DNA of 64,000 bases from Ruminococcus sp. Lineage in GTDB: Bacteria > Bacillota > Clostridia > Oscillospirales > Ruminococcaceae. Below the pieces are notes generated by a model. The model was given only the letters and a program-made list of their open reading frames with translations. It was not told where the DNA came from and did not search any database. Positions within the stretch are counted from its first letter, which is position 1. The number at the start of each line of letters is the position of its first letter. The stretch is from NCBI GenBank assembly GCA_029055625.1, contig JAIDCY010000030.1:1-64000 (forward strand), given 5' to 3'. Made by a program: the position numbers and the translations under genes. Of this stretch, positions 1 through 7,451 are shown in pieces.

Positions 1-197
1 TAAGTGTTCTATACTCAATATTATGAGTGCATCTGTATTAATAAGATTTATTTTCTTTATTCGTATATCCTGTCATCTTCTGTTGGGGCTACATATCTGT
101 GGGGGGGATATAAGGGTGGAAGAGTTATTGTATATCTAAATAATGTCAGGGGGGGAGGTATTATTCTTGTATTTTTTATGTAGTCTGTAAACCTGTA

Positions 198-226
198 TTG
201 ACTTAAAAGTTAGTATATGTTATAAT
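198..226 (+). promoter_or_regulatory. consensus sigma-A promoter, antisense to the HTH gene
   Basis: TTGACT at 198-203, a 17-base spacer and TATAAT at 221-226 form a near-perfect vegetative promoter. It points rightward into the 3' end of the leftward HTH gene, and no good plus-strand gene with a ribosome binding site follows. The simplest reading is an antisense or non-coding transcript. Its end is not visible to me. Confidence 0.55.
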
Positions 227-242
227 TACAATAAACTTGTCT

Positions 243-680
243 TTATTTCAATCTACGCCGATATTTCGCAATTGTTCTGCGTGTTATGTTTGTAATACGT
301 TCAATATCGCTGTTATTAAGTCCTTTGTCTATCAGTTCCTTGATATTCTGAATATCTTCTTCTGTCTTTCGGTTATGTTTCCGATAATTTTTACTTTTAT
401 CAATGACGACAGCATCAGCATCAACGCCCTTTTCTTTAAACCTTTCAATAAGAAAATTTATCATTCGTTCAAGCGTTTTTATATTACAGTCAAGTTTACT
501 TATACTATTGTATCGTGTTAAGTTATCAAAGAATATATATTCTTCATAATGCTGTGGTTCTGTATATTCATAGTCAAAGTCATCATATATAGGTGTATGG
601 TATGCTTCAATCATGTCATCATCTCCTTTTTCTACGCCAAAGATTTCTGAATCGTCAATATCGTCATAATCGTCAAACAT
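243..680 (-). CDS. small acidic protein with C-terminal helix-turn-helix
   Basis: This is a 145-residue protein of unknown function. The start chosen is the ATG preceded by AAAGGAG, which gives an N-terminus of MFDDYDD; an upstream in-frame ATG has no such site. The first 50 residues are very rich in Asp, Glu and Tyr. The last 40 residues, from about TEEDIQNI to the end, look like a helix-turn-helix with a basic recognition helix (TRRTIAKYRRRLK), so DNA binding is plausible. It ends about 17 bases from an opposing consensus promoter, so it may be controlled by antisense transcription. It is divergent from the methyltransferase and might regulate it. AT-rich composition fits an acquired island. 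Confidence 0.6.
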   Translation of the reverse strand: MFDDYDDIDDSEIFGVEKGDDDMIEAYHTPIYDDFDYEYTEPQHYEEYIFFDNLTRYNSISKLDCNIKTLERMINFLIERFKEKGVDADAVVIDKSKNYRKHNRKTEEDIQNIKELIDKGLNNSDIERITNITRRTIAKYRRRLK

Positions 681-1047
681 CTGTAAAACTCCTTTCATAA
701 ATATGTACATTAATTTTTTTAACGTACCTCATACTGATTTCAGGTAGTTTGAACAGGCTGATGTTGATTTCTGAAAAAAAAGTACGTATTTTCAAGCCTA
801 TAAACCATAGCGATAGTTGATAATATTTTCTTAACGCTCTGACATAAATATACAACGTCTTGAAGTAGTTTTTGAGGTTGATATGCCTGTATATCAGGTT
901 CTTCATCTGTAATTTTAAGTTCTTTAAGTATTTATTAGGTACATTAGGTTCATAAATGTTTAGGTTCAGGGGGGTATACACATTTTGCAGGTTCCTATAT
1001 TATATCCGGATAAGTTCATAAACAGGTTGTTACGAAAAAGCGATAAT
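681..1047. other. gene-poor AT-rich spacer between HTH gene and methyltransferase
   Basis: These 367 bases separate two divergent genes and should hold the promoter of the leftward HTH gene. A 102-codon open frame covers 673-981 on the minus strand, but it starts at GTG without a ribosome binding site, overlaps the downstream gene and looks like Lys/Tyr-rich translated AT-rich DNA, so I do not call it. No convincing -35/-10 pair was found. Confidence 0.4.
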
Positions 1048-1171
1048 GTGTGCAACTGTGTAACAACGTGTGTAAGTGAGTATTACAAGTGAGTAACTGT
1101 GTAATTACACGTCCATATCTATTAAAACGTGTGAAACTGAGTAGGAGAGTGAGTAACATGGGTAATTATAA
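1048..1171 (+). repeat. degenerate 20-22 base direct repeats upstream of the methyltransferase
   Basis: Five related units begin at 1048, 1068, 1089, 1129 and 1149. The common pattern is GTGWGNAANTGNGTAA followed by a few A/C-rich bases. Three are head to tail, an 18-base gap follows, then two more, the last overlapping the ATG. The spacing is about two helical turns, so the units would present one face of DNA. They may be binding sites for a regulator or the methyltransferase itself. Confidence 0.6.
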
Positions 1172-2063
1172 AACAACGTTCGGTCAGTGTATCTGCGGTG
1201 ACGCAAAAAGTTTAATCAATGAACTTCAAGATAATTCTGTAGACCTTTTCATAACATCACCACCGTACCCTCTTATAAATCCTAAAGAGTACGGTAACGA
1301 AAGTCAGGATAATTACAATAACTGGCTGTTGGAGTTTGTCAGGTTAATGATTCCAAAACTAAAGCCAACAGGTAGTATTGTTATTGACTTCGGTACTTCA
1401 TATCTTAAAAACAAGCCATGTTATAATATTTACTCCTTTGAATTGCTTGTCAGAATGGTAAAAGAGTTCAATCTTAACCTATGTCAGCCGTTCTACTGGT
1501 ATAATCCATCAAGACTGCCCTATCCGTCAATGTATGTATGTCGGCGTAAAATCAGGGCTAAAGACAATGTAAACAATTTATGGTGGCTGTCGCCTAATGC
1601 AAGTCCAAAAGCCGATACAACTAAAGTCTTAAAGCCTTATTCAAAATCTATGAAAAAATTCTTCCGCAAAAAAAGTCCGACAGATACGTCATTTCAAAAA
1701 AATAAAGGTGCTTTGCCAAGCAACCTCTTAGAAATAGCCAATGCCAATAATAAAAGTCAGTACCTGCAAGCCTGCCGTAGTTTAGACATCAAGTACCACC
1801 CTGCACGCTTTCCTACTGCTCTGCCGGAATTTTTTGTAAAGTTCCTTACTGACGAAAACGATTTAGTAGTTGATATTTTCGGTGGTAGCAACACAACAGG
1901 TTATGTATGTGAATCATTAAAACGTAGGTGGAAGACTTTTGAAATCAATCTGGAATATGTAGCAACAAGTGCATTTCATTTCATCAGTGACATCAACAAC
2001 GCCAAACTCTGTTATGATACGATAATAAACAGTGACATAACTGTTGATATATCAATATTTTAA
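1158..2063 (+). CDS. DNA (cytosine-N4 or adenine-N6) methyltransferase, beta class, orphan
   Basis: This 301-residue enzyme should transfer a methyl group from S-adenosylmethionine to an exocyclic amino group in DNA. The catalytic motif TSPPYPL comes early (about residue 34 of this start) and the AdoMet-binding motif DIFGGSNTTG comes near the C-terminus after HPARFP, the order of the beta class. The SPPY form and the HPARFP-LPEFF segment are typical of m4C enzymes. FGG replaces the usual FAG in the AdoMet motif. ATG at 1158 has GGAGAG in front; a GTG 69 bases upstream is open but weaker and falls in the direct repeats. No restriction endonuclease gene adjoins, so it is either solitary or part of a defence system not visible here. 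Confidence 0.85.
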   Translation: MGNYKTTFGQCICGDAKSLINELQDNSVDLFITSPPYPLINPKEYGNESQDNYNNWLLEFVRLMIPKLKPTGSIVIDFGTSYLKNKPCYNIYSFELLVRMVKEFNLNLCQPFYWYNPSRLPYPSMYVCRRKIRAKDNVNNLWWLSPNASPKADTTKVLKPYSKSMKKFFRKKSPTDTSFQKNKGALPSNLLEIANANNKSQYLQACRSLDIKYHPARFPTALPEFFVKFLTDENDLVVDIFGGSNTTGYVCESLKRRWKTFEINLEYVATSAFHFISDINNAKLCYDTIINSDITVDISIF

Positions 2064-2066
2064 AAT

Positions 2067-2115
2067 AGTCTTCATTTCGTGACTGTATGTCATTGAGATG
2101 AGGACTGTTTTTTTT
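2067..2115 (+). terminator. Rho-independent terminator of the methyltransferase gene
   Basis: Stem AGTCTTCATTTC (2067-2078) pairs with GAGATGAGGACT (2095-2106) allowing G-U pairs, followed by an eight-T run. Confidence 0.8.
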
Positions 2116-2269
2116 CAATTATTTTGTGCATTTTTTATTTTAATATTGTCATATTATGGATATTTTTAGTCAATAAAGAGATTTGTTTATTTTTAATAAA
2201 AAAGGGCTTGCTTTTTTTTTTGTTATACTTGTTGTAGCTTCAATAAAGTAAAAATTCAAGGAGGTTTAC

Positions 2270-4258
2270 ATGAAAACCAAAAAATTAATCGCTATGGTAA
2301 TGGCTTTCTGTATAATCGGCAGTGCTGTGCCGTTCACATCTGCAAACGGTACTGTACCGGCTGACTGTTCAATTACAGCTTATGCTGCTACAAAAGAAGA
2401 CAATTTTAGGGACATGAAAACAGAAGACGGTCTCGTTTTTGAACTGTACTACACATATGAAAAGCAAAATGAAGAGATAATCAAAGAAAACGGTAGCAAG
2501 GTTATTTCATCTTACAACCTTATCAAATCCCTTGACAAGATAATCGTTACAGGATATAAAGGAGATTCCGATAATCTGATTGTCCCTGAAACCATTACAG
2601 TATCACAACTTGACGGACTGAATGAACAATTACGTATTTCGGATTCTCTTAAATTATCAGACGGAATTGTTGTTAAAGTAACTGAAATAAAAACTCAAGC
2701 CTTTTTGCATTCAAAAATTTCATCAGCGGATATTCAGGCTAAAATAACAACATTACCTAAGCAGGTTTTCACTGGAAGTAGTTTACAATCCATAAATTTA
2801 CCTGAAACTCTTACTACTATCGAAGGCGGTGCTTTTTCAGGTACAGGTCTTGACGAAATAATTATACCTGATAAAGTAAAAAAAATAGACTACAGTGCTT
2901 TTGCAAACTGCCAAAATCTTGCATCTGTAATCCTCCCTGATAGTGTAACATCTATAGGAATTTCGGCTTTTGAAGGTTGTTCAGCACTTACTTCAATAAA
3001 TATGCCTGCTTCTCTTCAGACTATCGGAAATTATGCATTTGAAAACTGTAAAAATCTTGACGGCATAAAATTTACCGGCAAAAATCTTACAAGTATCGGC
3101 GATTATGCATTCAGACACTGTAAAGCACTAAGCAAAATGGAACTGCCTGAAGGTCTTCAGACAATAGGCGTAGAGTGTTTCAGTGACTGTACAGGTATAA
3201 CAACTCTTACTATGCCGTCCACTCTCACAACTATAAAAAATGATGCATTTCATGATTGTACAAAAATAAAGTCGATAATTCTTCCAGAGGGCGTTGACAG
3301 TATAGGTGAAGATGCATTTTTTAACTGTTCTTCTGCCGAAAAACTTTCACTTCCGTCAACTCTTGAAATAATTGGTGTAAGAGCATTTAGTGGTTGCGGA
3401 AAGATTCAGGAAGTAACTATCCCTGAAAAGATAGAAACTATTCCGGACGAGGCATTCAAAAACTGTACTTCACTCAAAAAGGTAACTCTTAAATCAGGTG
3501 TTACAAATATAGGCTATATGGCATTCTGTGGCTGTGATAATCTTCTTGAAGCTGTTCTCCCCGAAACTCTTACTGTAATCGGTGACGGTGCATTTCAGGG
3601 TTGTTCTTCAATAAAAAATCTGACGTTCCCTAAAAATCTTGAAACAATTTCTGCCAGTGCATTCAGTGGCTGTACTGCTCTTACATCTGTTGATATACCT
3701 GATACCGTAACAGTTCTTGGTGCAAGTGCGTTTAATGGTTGTACTTCACTTTCACAAGTAACTCTGCCCTCAACTATAGACACAATACCAGCAAACTGTT
3801 TTGAACATACTGCTCTATCATCTATTTCAATTCCTGACAATATTAAAACTATAGGAGATTATGCATTTGCTACCTGTGATAGTCTTACAGACGTATATGT
3901 TCCTGATTCTGTTACAAGTATAGGCGTTAAAGCGATAGGCTGGCGTGGTATGGGTTCAGCAAATGTCAGTCTTGGCTGGAGCGTAAACGAAAATACAACT
4001 ATTCACGGTTCAAAAGGTTCTACCGCTGAAAAATACGCAGAAGAAAACGGTATAAAATTTGCGGTAGCGGAATACACAACCGGTGATGCCAATAAAGACG
4101 GTTCTGTAAATATTGCCGATGCTGTTTTGCTTCAGAATTACATTTTAGGTAACAGGACAATATCAGAAAATCAGTTAGCACTTGCCGATTTAAGCGGTGA
4201 CGGTCTTGTAGATTCGTTTGACATGGTACTTATCAGAAAAAAACTCATAGAAAAATAA
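2270..4258 (+). CDS. secreted BspA-like leucine-rich-repeat protein with dockerin
   Basis: This 662-residue protein starts with a signal peptide (about residues 1-40) after a GGAGG site. From about residue 140 to 575 it holds roughly eighteen BspA/LRR_5 repeats of 22-24 residues, with the recurring pattern IGxxAFxxCxxLxxVxLPxxLxxI. The last 60 residues form a type I dockerin with two Asp/Asn-rich calcium loops (GDANKDGSVN and DLSGDGLVDS). Such proteins are usually exported and bind proteins or surfaces; the dockerin implies attachment to a cohesin scaffold. The second calcium loop is canonical, unlike the four other dockerins in this window, so it may use a different cohesin partner. Its exact ligand cannot be told from sequence. 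Confidence 0.9.
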   Translation: MKTKKLIAMVMAFCIIGSAVPFTSANGTVPADCSITAYAATKEDNFRDMKTEDGLVFELYYTYEKQNEEIIKENGSKVISSYNLIKSLDKIIVTGYKGDSDNLIVPETITVSQLDGLNEQLRISDSLKLSDGIVVKVTEIKTQAFLHSKISSADIQAKITTLPKQVFTGSSLQSINLPETLTTIEGGAFSGTGLDEIIIPDKVKKIDYSAFANCQNLASVILPDSVTSIGISAFEGCSALTSINMPASLQTIGNYAFENCKNLDGIKFTGKNLTSIGDYAFRHCKALSKMELPEGLQTIGVECFSDCTGITTLTMPSTLTTIKNDAFHDCTKIKSIILPEGVDSIGEDAFFNCSSAEKLSLPSTLEIIGVRAFSGCGKIQEVTIPEKIETIPDEAFKNCTSLKKVTLKSGVTNIGYMAFCGCDNLLEAVLPETLTVIGDGAFQGCSSIKNLTFPKNLETISASAFSGCTALTSVDIPDTVTVLGASAFNGCTSLSQVTLPSTIDTIPANCFEHTALSSISIPDNIKTIGDYAFATCDSLTDVYVPDSVTSIGVKAIGWRGMGSANVSLGWSVNENTTIHGSKGSTAEKYAEENGIKFAVAEYTTGDANKDGSVNIADAVLLQNYILGNRTISENQLALADLSGDGLVDSFDMVLIRKKLIEK

Positions 4259-4262
4259 TGTT

Positions 4263-4294
4263 AAAACATCTCATAAATCAGCGATGAGAGTTTT
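4263..4294 (+). terminator. terminator of the LRR-dockerin gene
   Basis: AAAACATCTCAT at 4263-4274 pairs with ATGAGAGTTTT at 4284-4294 with one bulge; the T-run is short. Confidence 0.55.
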
Positions 4295-4333
4295 ATATAG
4301 GGGTAAATTCCGTTGGTGTAACGGACAAATCAG

Positions 4334-4361
4334 AAAAAACCTTCACTTTAAACAGTGGAGG
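4334..4361 (-). terminator. terminator overlapping the 3' end of the small leftward gene
   Basis: Arms 4340-4347 (CCTTCACT) and 4354-4361 (AGTGGAGG) pair around a 6-base loop; on the minus strand the hairpin is followed by six T. The stop codon of the small gene lies inside the loop. Confidence 0.6.
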
Positions 4362-4686
4362 TCTTTTCTTTATCCTTGTACCGTCTGCAACGGTACTGTA
4401 ATGTCGAAACAGGGATTTTTGTATGTACGTGTAGTTGATTCCAACTCATTGTAGCTTTTAATTCTATAAGTTCATCATCTGTATAAATATGCTTCTCTGT
4501 CACTTTCAACTTGTCAAGTCCGTGTATCTCGGTTTTAAGTTCGTCAATGTTCTTCTCAAGATTTTTAAAATTCCTTTCAATGTCAACATTATTATTCGAC
4601 AAGTAGTTTACCATTGTCTTGCATAACTTATAATTTTCCCTGCACAGCTGTACTATCAGGTCAATTTTATTATTCTCATCATTCAT
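4348..4686 (-). CDS. hypothetical protein with coiled coil and C-terminal HTH-like segment
   Basis: This 112-residue protein is of unknown function. The ATG at 4686 follows GGAGGG at good spacing and is preferred to an upstream GTG. Residues about 30-62 form a short amphipathic, coiled-coil-like helix (NFKNLEKNIDELKTEI). The C-terminal 45 residues (YTDDELIELK to STLQYRCRRYK) resemble a helix-turn-helix with a basic last helix, the same layout as the acidic HTH protein at 243-680, though they are not clearly homologous. It lies at the border of the AT-rich island and may be an accessory regulator. Confidence 0.5.
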   Translation of the reverse strand: MNDENNKIDLIVQLCRENYKLCKTMVNYLSNNNVDIERNFKNLEKNIDELKTEIHGLDKLKVTEKHIYTDDELIELKATMSWNQLHVHTKIPVSTLQYRCRRYKDKEKTSTV

Positions 4687-4863
4687 AAATTCCACCCTCC
4701 ACCCTTATCAGATTCAATATTCTCAAACTTAATAAATCTTAATAAAAACACCCTCTATTTCCACTCTGGATACCGTTTTAACTCACTCAAACCCATTCCG
4801 ACTATACCAACCTTATTAAAATACCCACCCCTTAAAACCCCATTTCTGTTCCATTTTATAAAA

Positions 4864-5103
4864 TTATCTTATTTTTACTAATTTGTTTTGGCAATAATTT
4901 CTCAATAAATTATTATCATTTTTTGAGAAAATAACTTTTAATATCGTGTCGTTTGCACTAAACCTGTATACACAACTAATAGAAGCTACCAGTGCATCTG
5001 TACTATTGCTACTGTTTTTATTGAGTACTTTAAAGCAATTAAAGTCCACAATTTGCTTTTTTAACTTTTTTGGGCATATCTTATTAAATTTTGAAGCTTT
5101 CAT
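4864..5103 (-). CDS. hypothetical 79-residue protein downstream of the recombinase
   Basis: This is a small Lys/Asn-rich protein with no motif I recognise. It begins 31 bases after the recombinase stop codon, on the same strand, with a modest AAAGGTG site, so it is probably co-transcribed with it. Composition is that of translated AT-rich DNA, and it could be a chance open frame. It is kept because of the operon-like spacing and ribosome binding site. Confidence 0.35.
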   Translation of the reverse strand: MKASKFNKICPKKLKKQIVDFNCFKVLNKNSSNSTDALVASISCVYRFSANDTILKVIFSKNDNNLLRNYCQNKLVKIR

Positions 5104-5134
5104 TTTTCGTCACCTTTACTGATTTAAAAAAAAA

Positions 5135-5695
5135 TCAGTTCCTTTCTTTTTTCAAGATATTGTAAACGGTAGCCCTGCTTACTTTCAAGCGTTTTGAGGC
5201 TTCTGTCACTGTAATTGTCTTATTGGTTATACCTGCTATAATTGCTCTTAGTTGTTCCTCGTTGTACTTGTTCGGCTTACGTCCTGTATATTTGCCCTGA
5301 TTCTTTGCTATCTCGATTCCCTCTCTCTGTCTTTCCAATAAATTCTGTCGTTCAAACTCGTTGATAGATGCTATCAGGTTCAACATAAGCCGTCCGGTAG
5401 GAGTACTTGTGTCAAAGTTTTCCTTAATGCTTACAAGTTTTACTTTCTTACGTGCAAGCCCCTCTATAATCCTGAGTAAATCAACTGTACTTCTGCTTAA
5501 CCTGCTCCAGTCCATAACGTAAATGGTGTCGCCCTCTCGTACGAACTCAAGCATTTCCTTTAACTTAGGTCTGTCAGTGTTCTTGCCGGAAATCTTTTCA
5601 CTAAACCACTTGTCTATCTTATAAACGTTCAATGCCTGTACCTGTCTTTCGGGATTCTGTTCAACTGTCGATACCCTTACATATGCAACATTCAA
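5135..5695 (-). CDS. serine recombinase of the resolvase/invertase family
   Basis: This 186-residue protein is a full-length small serine recombinase. The N-terminal catalytic domain has the nucleophile in YVRVSTVEQN (Ser 9) and the conserved Arg cluster in YVMDWSRLSRS. The C-terminal HTH_7 domain is seen at TEASKRLKVSRATVYNILKK. Family members exchange DNA strands at paired sites to resolve cointegrates or invert segments. The start is a TTG that overlaps the stop codon of a short upstream ORF, so translation is probably coupled. I found no inverted crossover site pair, and no transposase, nearby. It may be a remnant of the mobile element that brought the island. Confidence 0.9.
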   Translation of the reverse strand: MNVAYVRVSTVEQNPERQVQALNVYKIDKWFSEKISGKNTDRPKLKEMLEFVREGDTIYVMDWSRLSRSTVDLLRIIEGLARKKVKLVSIKENFDTSTPTGRLMLNLIASINEFERQNLLERQREGIEIAKNQGKYTGRKPNKYNEEQLRAIIAGITNKTITVTEASKRLKVSRATVYNILKKERN

Positions 5696-5742
5696 ATTGC
5701 ATCACTCCTTTCAAATTTTCTAACTTGTCCTGTTACAAGCAT
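5692..5742 (-). CDS. 16-residue leader ORF coupled to the recombinase
   Basis: ATG at 5742 follows a strong AAAGGAGGTGG site at 8 bases and encodes a 16-residue peptide (MLVTGQVRKFERSDAI) ending in TGA. That TGA overlaps the TTG start of the recombinase (TTGA, 5692-5695). The recombinase site AAAGGAG lies inside the leader. The strong site on a tiny ORF in front of a weak TTG suggests that leader translation sets recombinase expression. Whether the peptide itself acts is unknown. Confidence 0.5.
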   Translation of the reverse strand: MLVTGQVRKFERSDAI

Positions 5743-5934
5743 ATCTTTCACCACCTCCTTTAATACTATATATTTTGAGTATACCTATTTTTTACAACGT
5801 CATTGTATAAAATTTAAGTTACTTTCTTGACATAATTTACACATGATTTTACATATCAAATATAAATCATCCTACTACATATGCACTTAAACAGGCATAA
5901 ACTAAATTTCGCATATGTACCGTAAAATAAAAAT

Positions 5935-5957
5935 GTCAGTGATTTTTACTCACTGAC
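5935..5957. terminator. bidirectional terminator
   Basis: GTCAGTGA (5935-5942) and TCACTGAC (5950-5957) form a perfect 8-base stem with A-rich and T-rich flanks. It closes the leftward kinase module that ends at 5968. The remaining stretch to the recombinase leader, about 180 bases, is AT-rich with no gene. Confidence 0.8.
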
Positions 5958-5967
5958 TTTTTCCAAC

Positions 5968-6321
5968 TTATTTTAACCTTACCAAATAAATATCATCAAG
6001 CGTACATCGTCCCATACAAAGTTCAAGCATATCAATTTCACGATATGTCTTTAAATTATTAGTTCTCAGTATATCCGCAATATTCTGCCTGTCCTTAGGT
6101 ATAATCCCGTCTTTCACCCACAGTAAAGAGAGTTCGGGGTCGAGTTCCATTCTGCCATTAGTCATAAACCGGTGTATCATAGCCGGTGGATTGTCTTTTT
6201 TCATTTCCTCATACGTACACCGGAATTTTATACGAAACTTAGCCATTTTATCACTGTAATAAAGCGTTCCCCATATGTAGTCTTTTCCTCTGCGTGTACT
6301 TTGGATAATGTATTCTCTCAT
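5968..6321 (-). CDS. conserved-looking partner of the HipA-like kinase
   Basis: This 117-residue protein has no domain I can name. It is rich in aromatic and charged residues, with no signal peptide or membrane segment. Its ATG overlaps the stop of the kinase fragment by four bases (ATGA), the classic sign of translational coupling, so it is the last gene of a three-gene module (HTH, HipA-like kinase, this protein). It might be a substrate-side or regulatory partner of the kinase. Function is not known. Confidence 0.6.
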   Translation of the reverse strand: MREYIIQSTRRGKDYIWGTLYYSDKMAKFRIKFRCTYEEMKKDNPPAMIHRFMTNGRMELDPELSLLWVKDGIIPKDRQNIADILRTNNLKTYREIDMLELCMGRCTLDDIYLVRLK

Positions 6322-7101
6322 ATAATAATGCCTCCGTCCAATAATTTTCCATACCGATAATCAAGTGCTGTTCTTATTATTTCCTGATGCTCTTTTGAAA
6401 TAACACGTCCCATACCGTAAAAAATTTTCTTGTATACATCATCATTAAGTCGTGGAAGTTTATACTGTCTGCTTACGTTTTTCAGATTGTTGTCAAGATA
6501 AATACTGCCAACAAAATTATTTGCAGTTACTTTACTTTTATAGTCCCAATTCTGCATAAGCTGAGTGTTATCGCCATATTCATAAGTCAATGCTCTGCCA
6601 TTATCAAATATCGGTGACGGTGTAACCGTTATTATCATAAATCAATTCAATATTATGTCCGTGTCTGTCTACGTTCATTATAAGATAGTCAAACAAAAAC
6701 ACATAGTCAAGATATTCCTGTAAGCCTATTCTACGGCAATAATCAAGTGGTATTTCATACTTTGACTGTCGGTTTGTAAGGTAATCCGTTATAAGTGGAA
6801 TAACAGTACAGCCTTTTCTTACGTAGTTCAGGCTTTTTGCAACATAAGTTATGTATTCCTTATCATCAATGTTTATAACCGCCAAATCTCCTGTATACTT
6901 CAAAACCGGAAAGCCAAGGCAATCCCCTAATCTGCTTGCAATTACTTCAATAGCTGTCTCGCAACCTGTAAAACGTCCCATTCTGAAATCAGACAGTTTA
7001 TAATAATATTTTTTACTGCCAAAAACATATTCAGATTTCAGGTAAGTCCCACCCGATGACGAACTACTATAATTCCATTGCAAAAATCTGTAATCTTTCA
7101 T
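6318..7101 (-). pseudogene. HipA-like (CtkA-type) kinase, frameshifted
   Basis: Two adjoining frames together make one protein of about 260 residues. The upstream part (7101-6604, start chosen by AGGAGG) holds the nucleotide fold and the catalytic loop YLIMNVDRHGHN. The downstream part (6638-6318) resumes with TPSPIFDNGRAL, which matches the metal-binding IFDNG motif of HipA-family serine/threonine kinases. The frame breaks near 6620. Restoring a second copy of GGTTACAC there gives a continuous reading through GYTVTPSPIFDNG, so loss of one copy of an 8-base tandem repeat is a simple explanation. The N-1 domain of classical HipA is absent. As it stands the kinase should be inactive unless a frameshift occurs. 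Confidence 0.75.
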
Positions 7102-7164
7102 GTCCAACGCCTCCTGTTTAAATATTATAACACTTTTCAAAGTCGATTTCAAGATTATTTACTA

Positions 7165-7311
7165 TCAAATTATCATTCCCTTTTTTACAACTGTATGTAC
7201 CGTACTTTTTGAAATGCCGAATTTTTTCGCAGTAGCCCTTACAGTTGACTTGTTTTCTATTATGTACTGTCCGAGTATTACTGCCCGTTGGTCAGGTAGC
7301 TGTTTCAACAT
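7165..7311 (-). CDS. 48-residue SpoIIID-like helix-turn-helix protein
   Basis: From the ATG at 7311, behind AAAGGAG, the product is almost only a helix-turn-helix: GQYIIENKSTVRATAKKFGISKSTVH closely follows the DNA-binding region of the sporulation regulator SpoIIID (YIVxNKATVRxTAKxFGVSKSTVHKD). SpoIIID normally goes on for some 35 more residues, which are absent here. It lies 63 bases upstream of the HipA-like kinase on the same strand and probably represses the module, in the place where HipB sits in hipBA. It could also be a truncated paralogue of SpoIIID. Confidence 0.65.
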   Translation of the reverse strand: MLKQLPDQRAVILGQYIIENKSTVRATAKKFGISKSTVHTVVKKGMII

Positions 7312-7397
7312 TATGCTTATCACTCCTTTGATGTTCAGCGGTTCTTTAAATTTATATGCGGAAAAAACTTTAAAAAGAATTAATAATACATATCCTG

Positions 7398-7426
7398 TTG
7401 ACACGATACAAGAAAAATGTTATAAT
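7398..7426 (+). promoter_or_regulatory. consensus sigma-A promoter
   Basis: TTGACA at 7398-7403, a 17-base spacer and TATAAT at 7421-7426 lie 25 bases upstream of the small rightward gene at 7452. It is divergent from the SpoIIID-like HTH gene, whose product could bind here. Confidence 0.85.
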
Positions 7427-7451
7427 ATTACGTAAAAAGAGGTGATTTATT

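Noticed and set aside
237-521. 94-codon open frame on the plus strand after the antisense promoter
   Set aside because: TTG start without a ribosome site, fully opposite a better supported gene; the promoter is better explained by an antisense RNA.
673-981. 102-codon open frame on the minus strand upstream of the acidic HTH gene
   Set aside because: It starts at GTG without a ribosome binding site, overlaps a better gene, and its Lys/Tyr/Asn-rich sequence is what AT-rich non-coding DNA gives.
4259-4347. tRNA-like stretch (TTCCGTTGGTGTAACGG)
   Set aside because: It cannot be folded into a cloverleaf with acceptor stem and T-arm; only the flanking terminators are supported.
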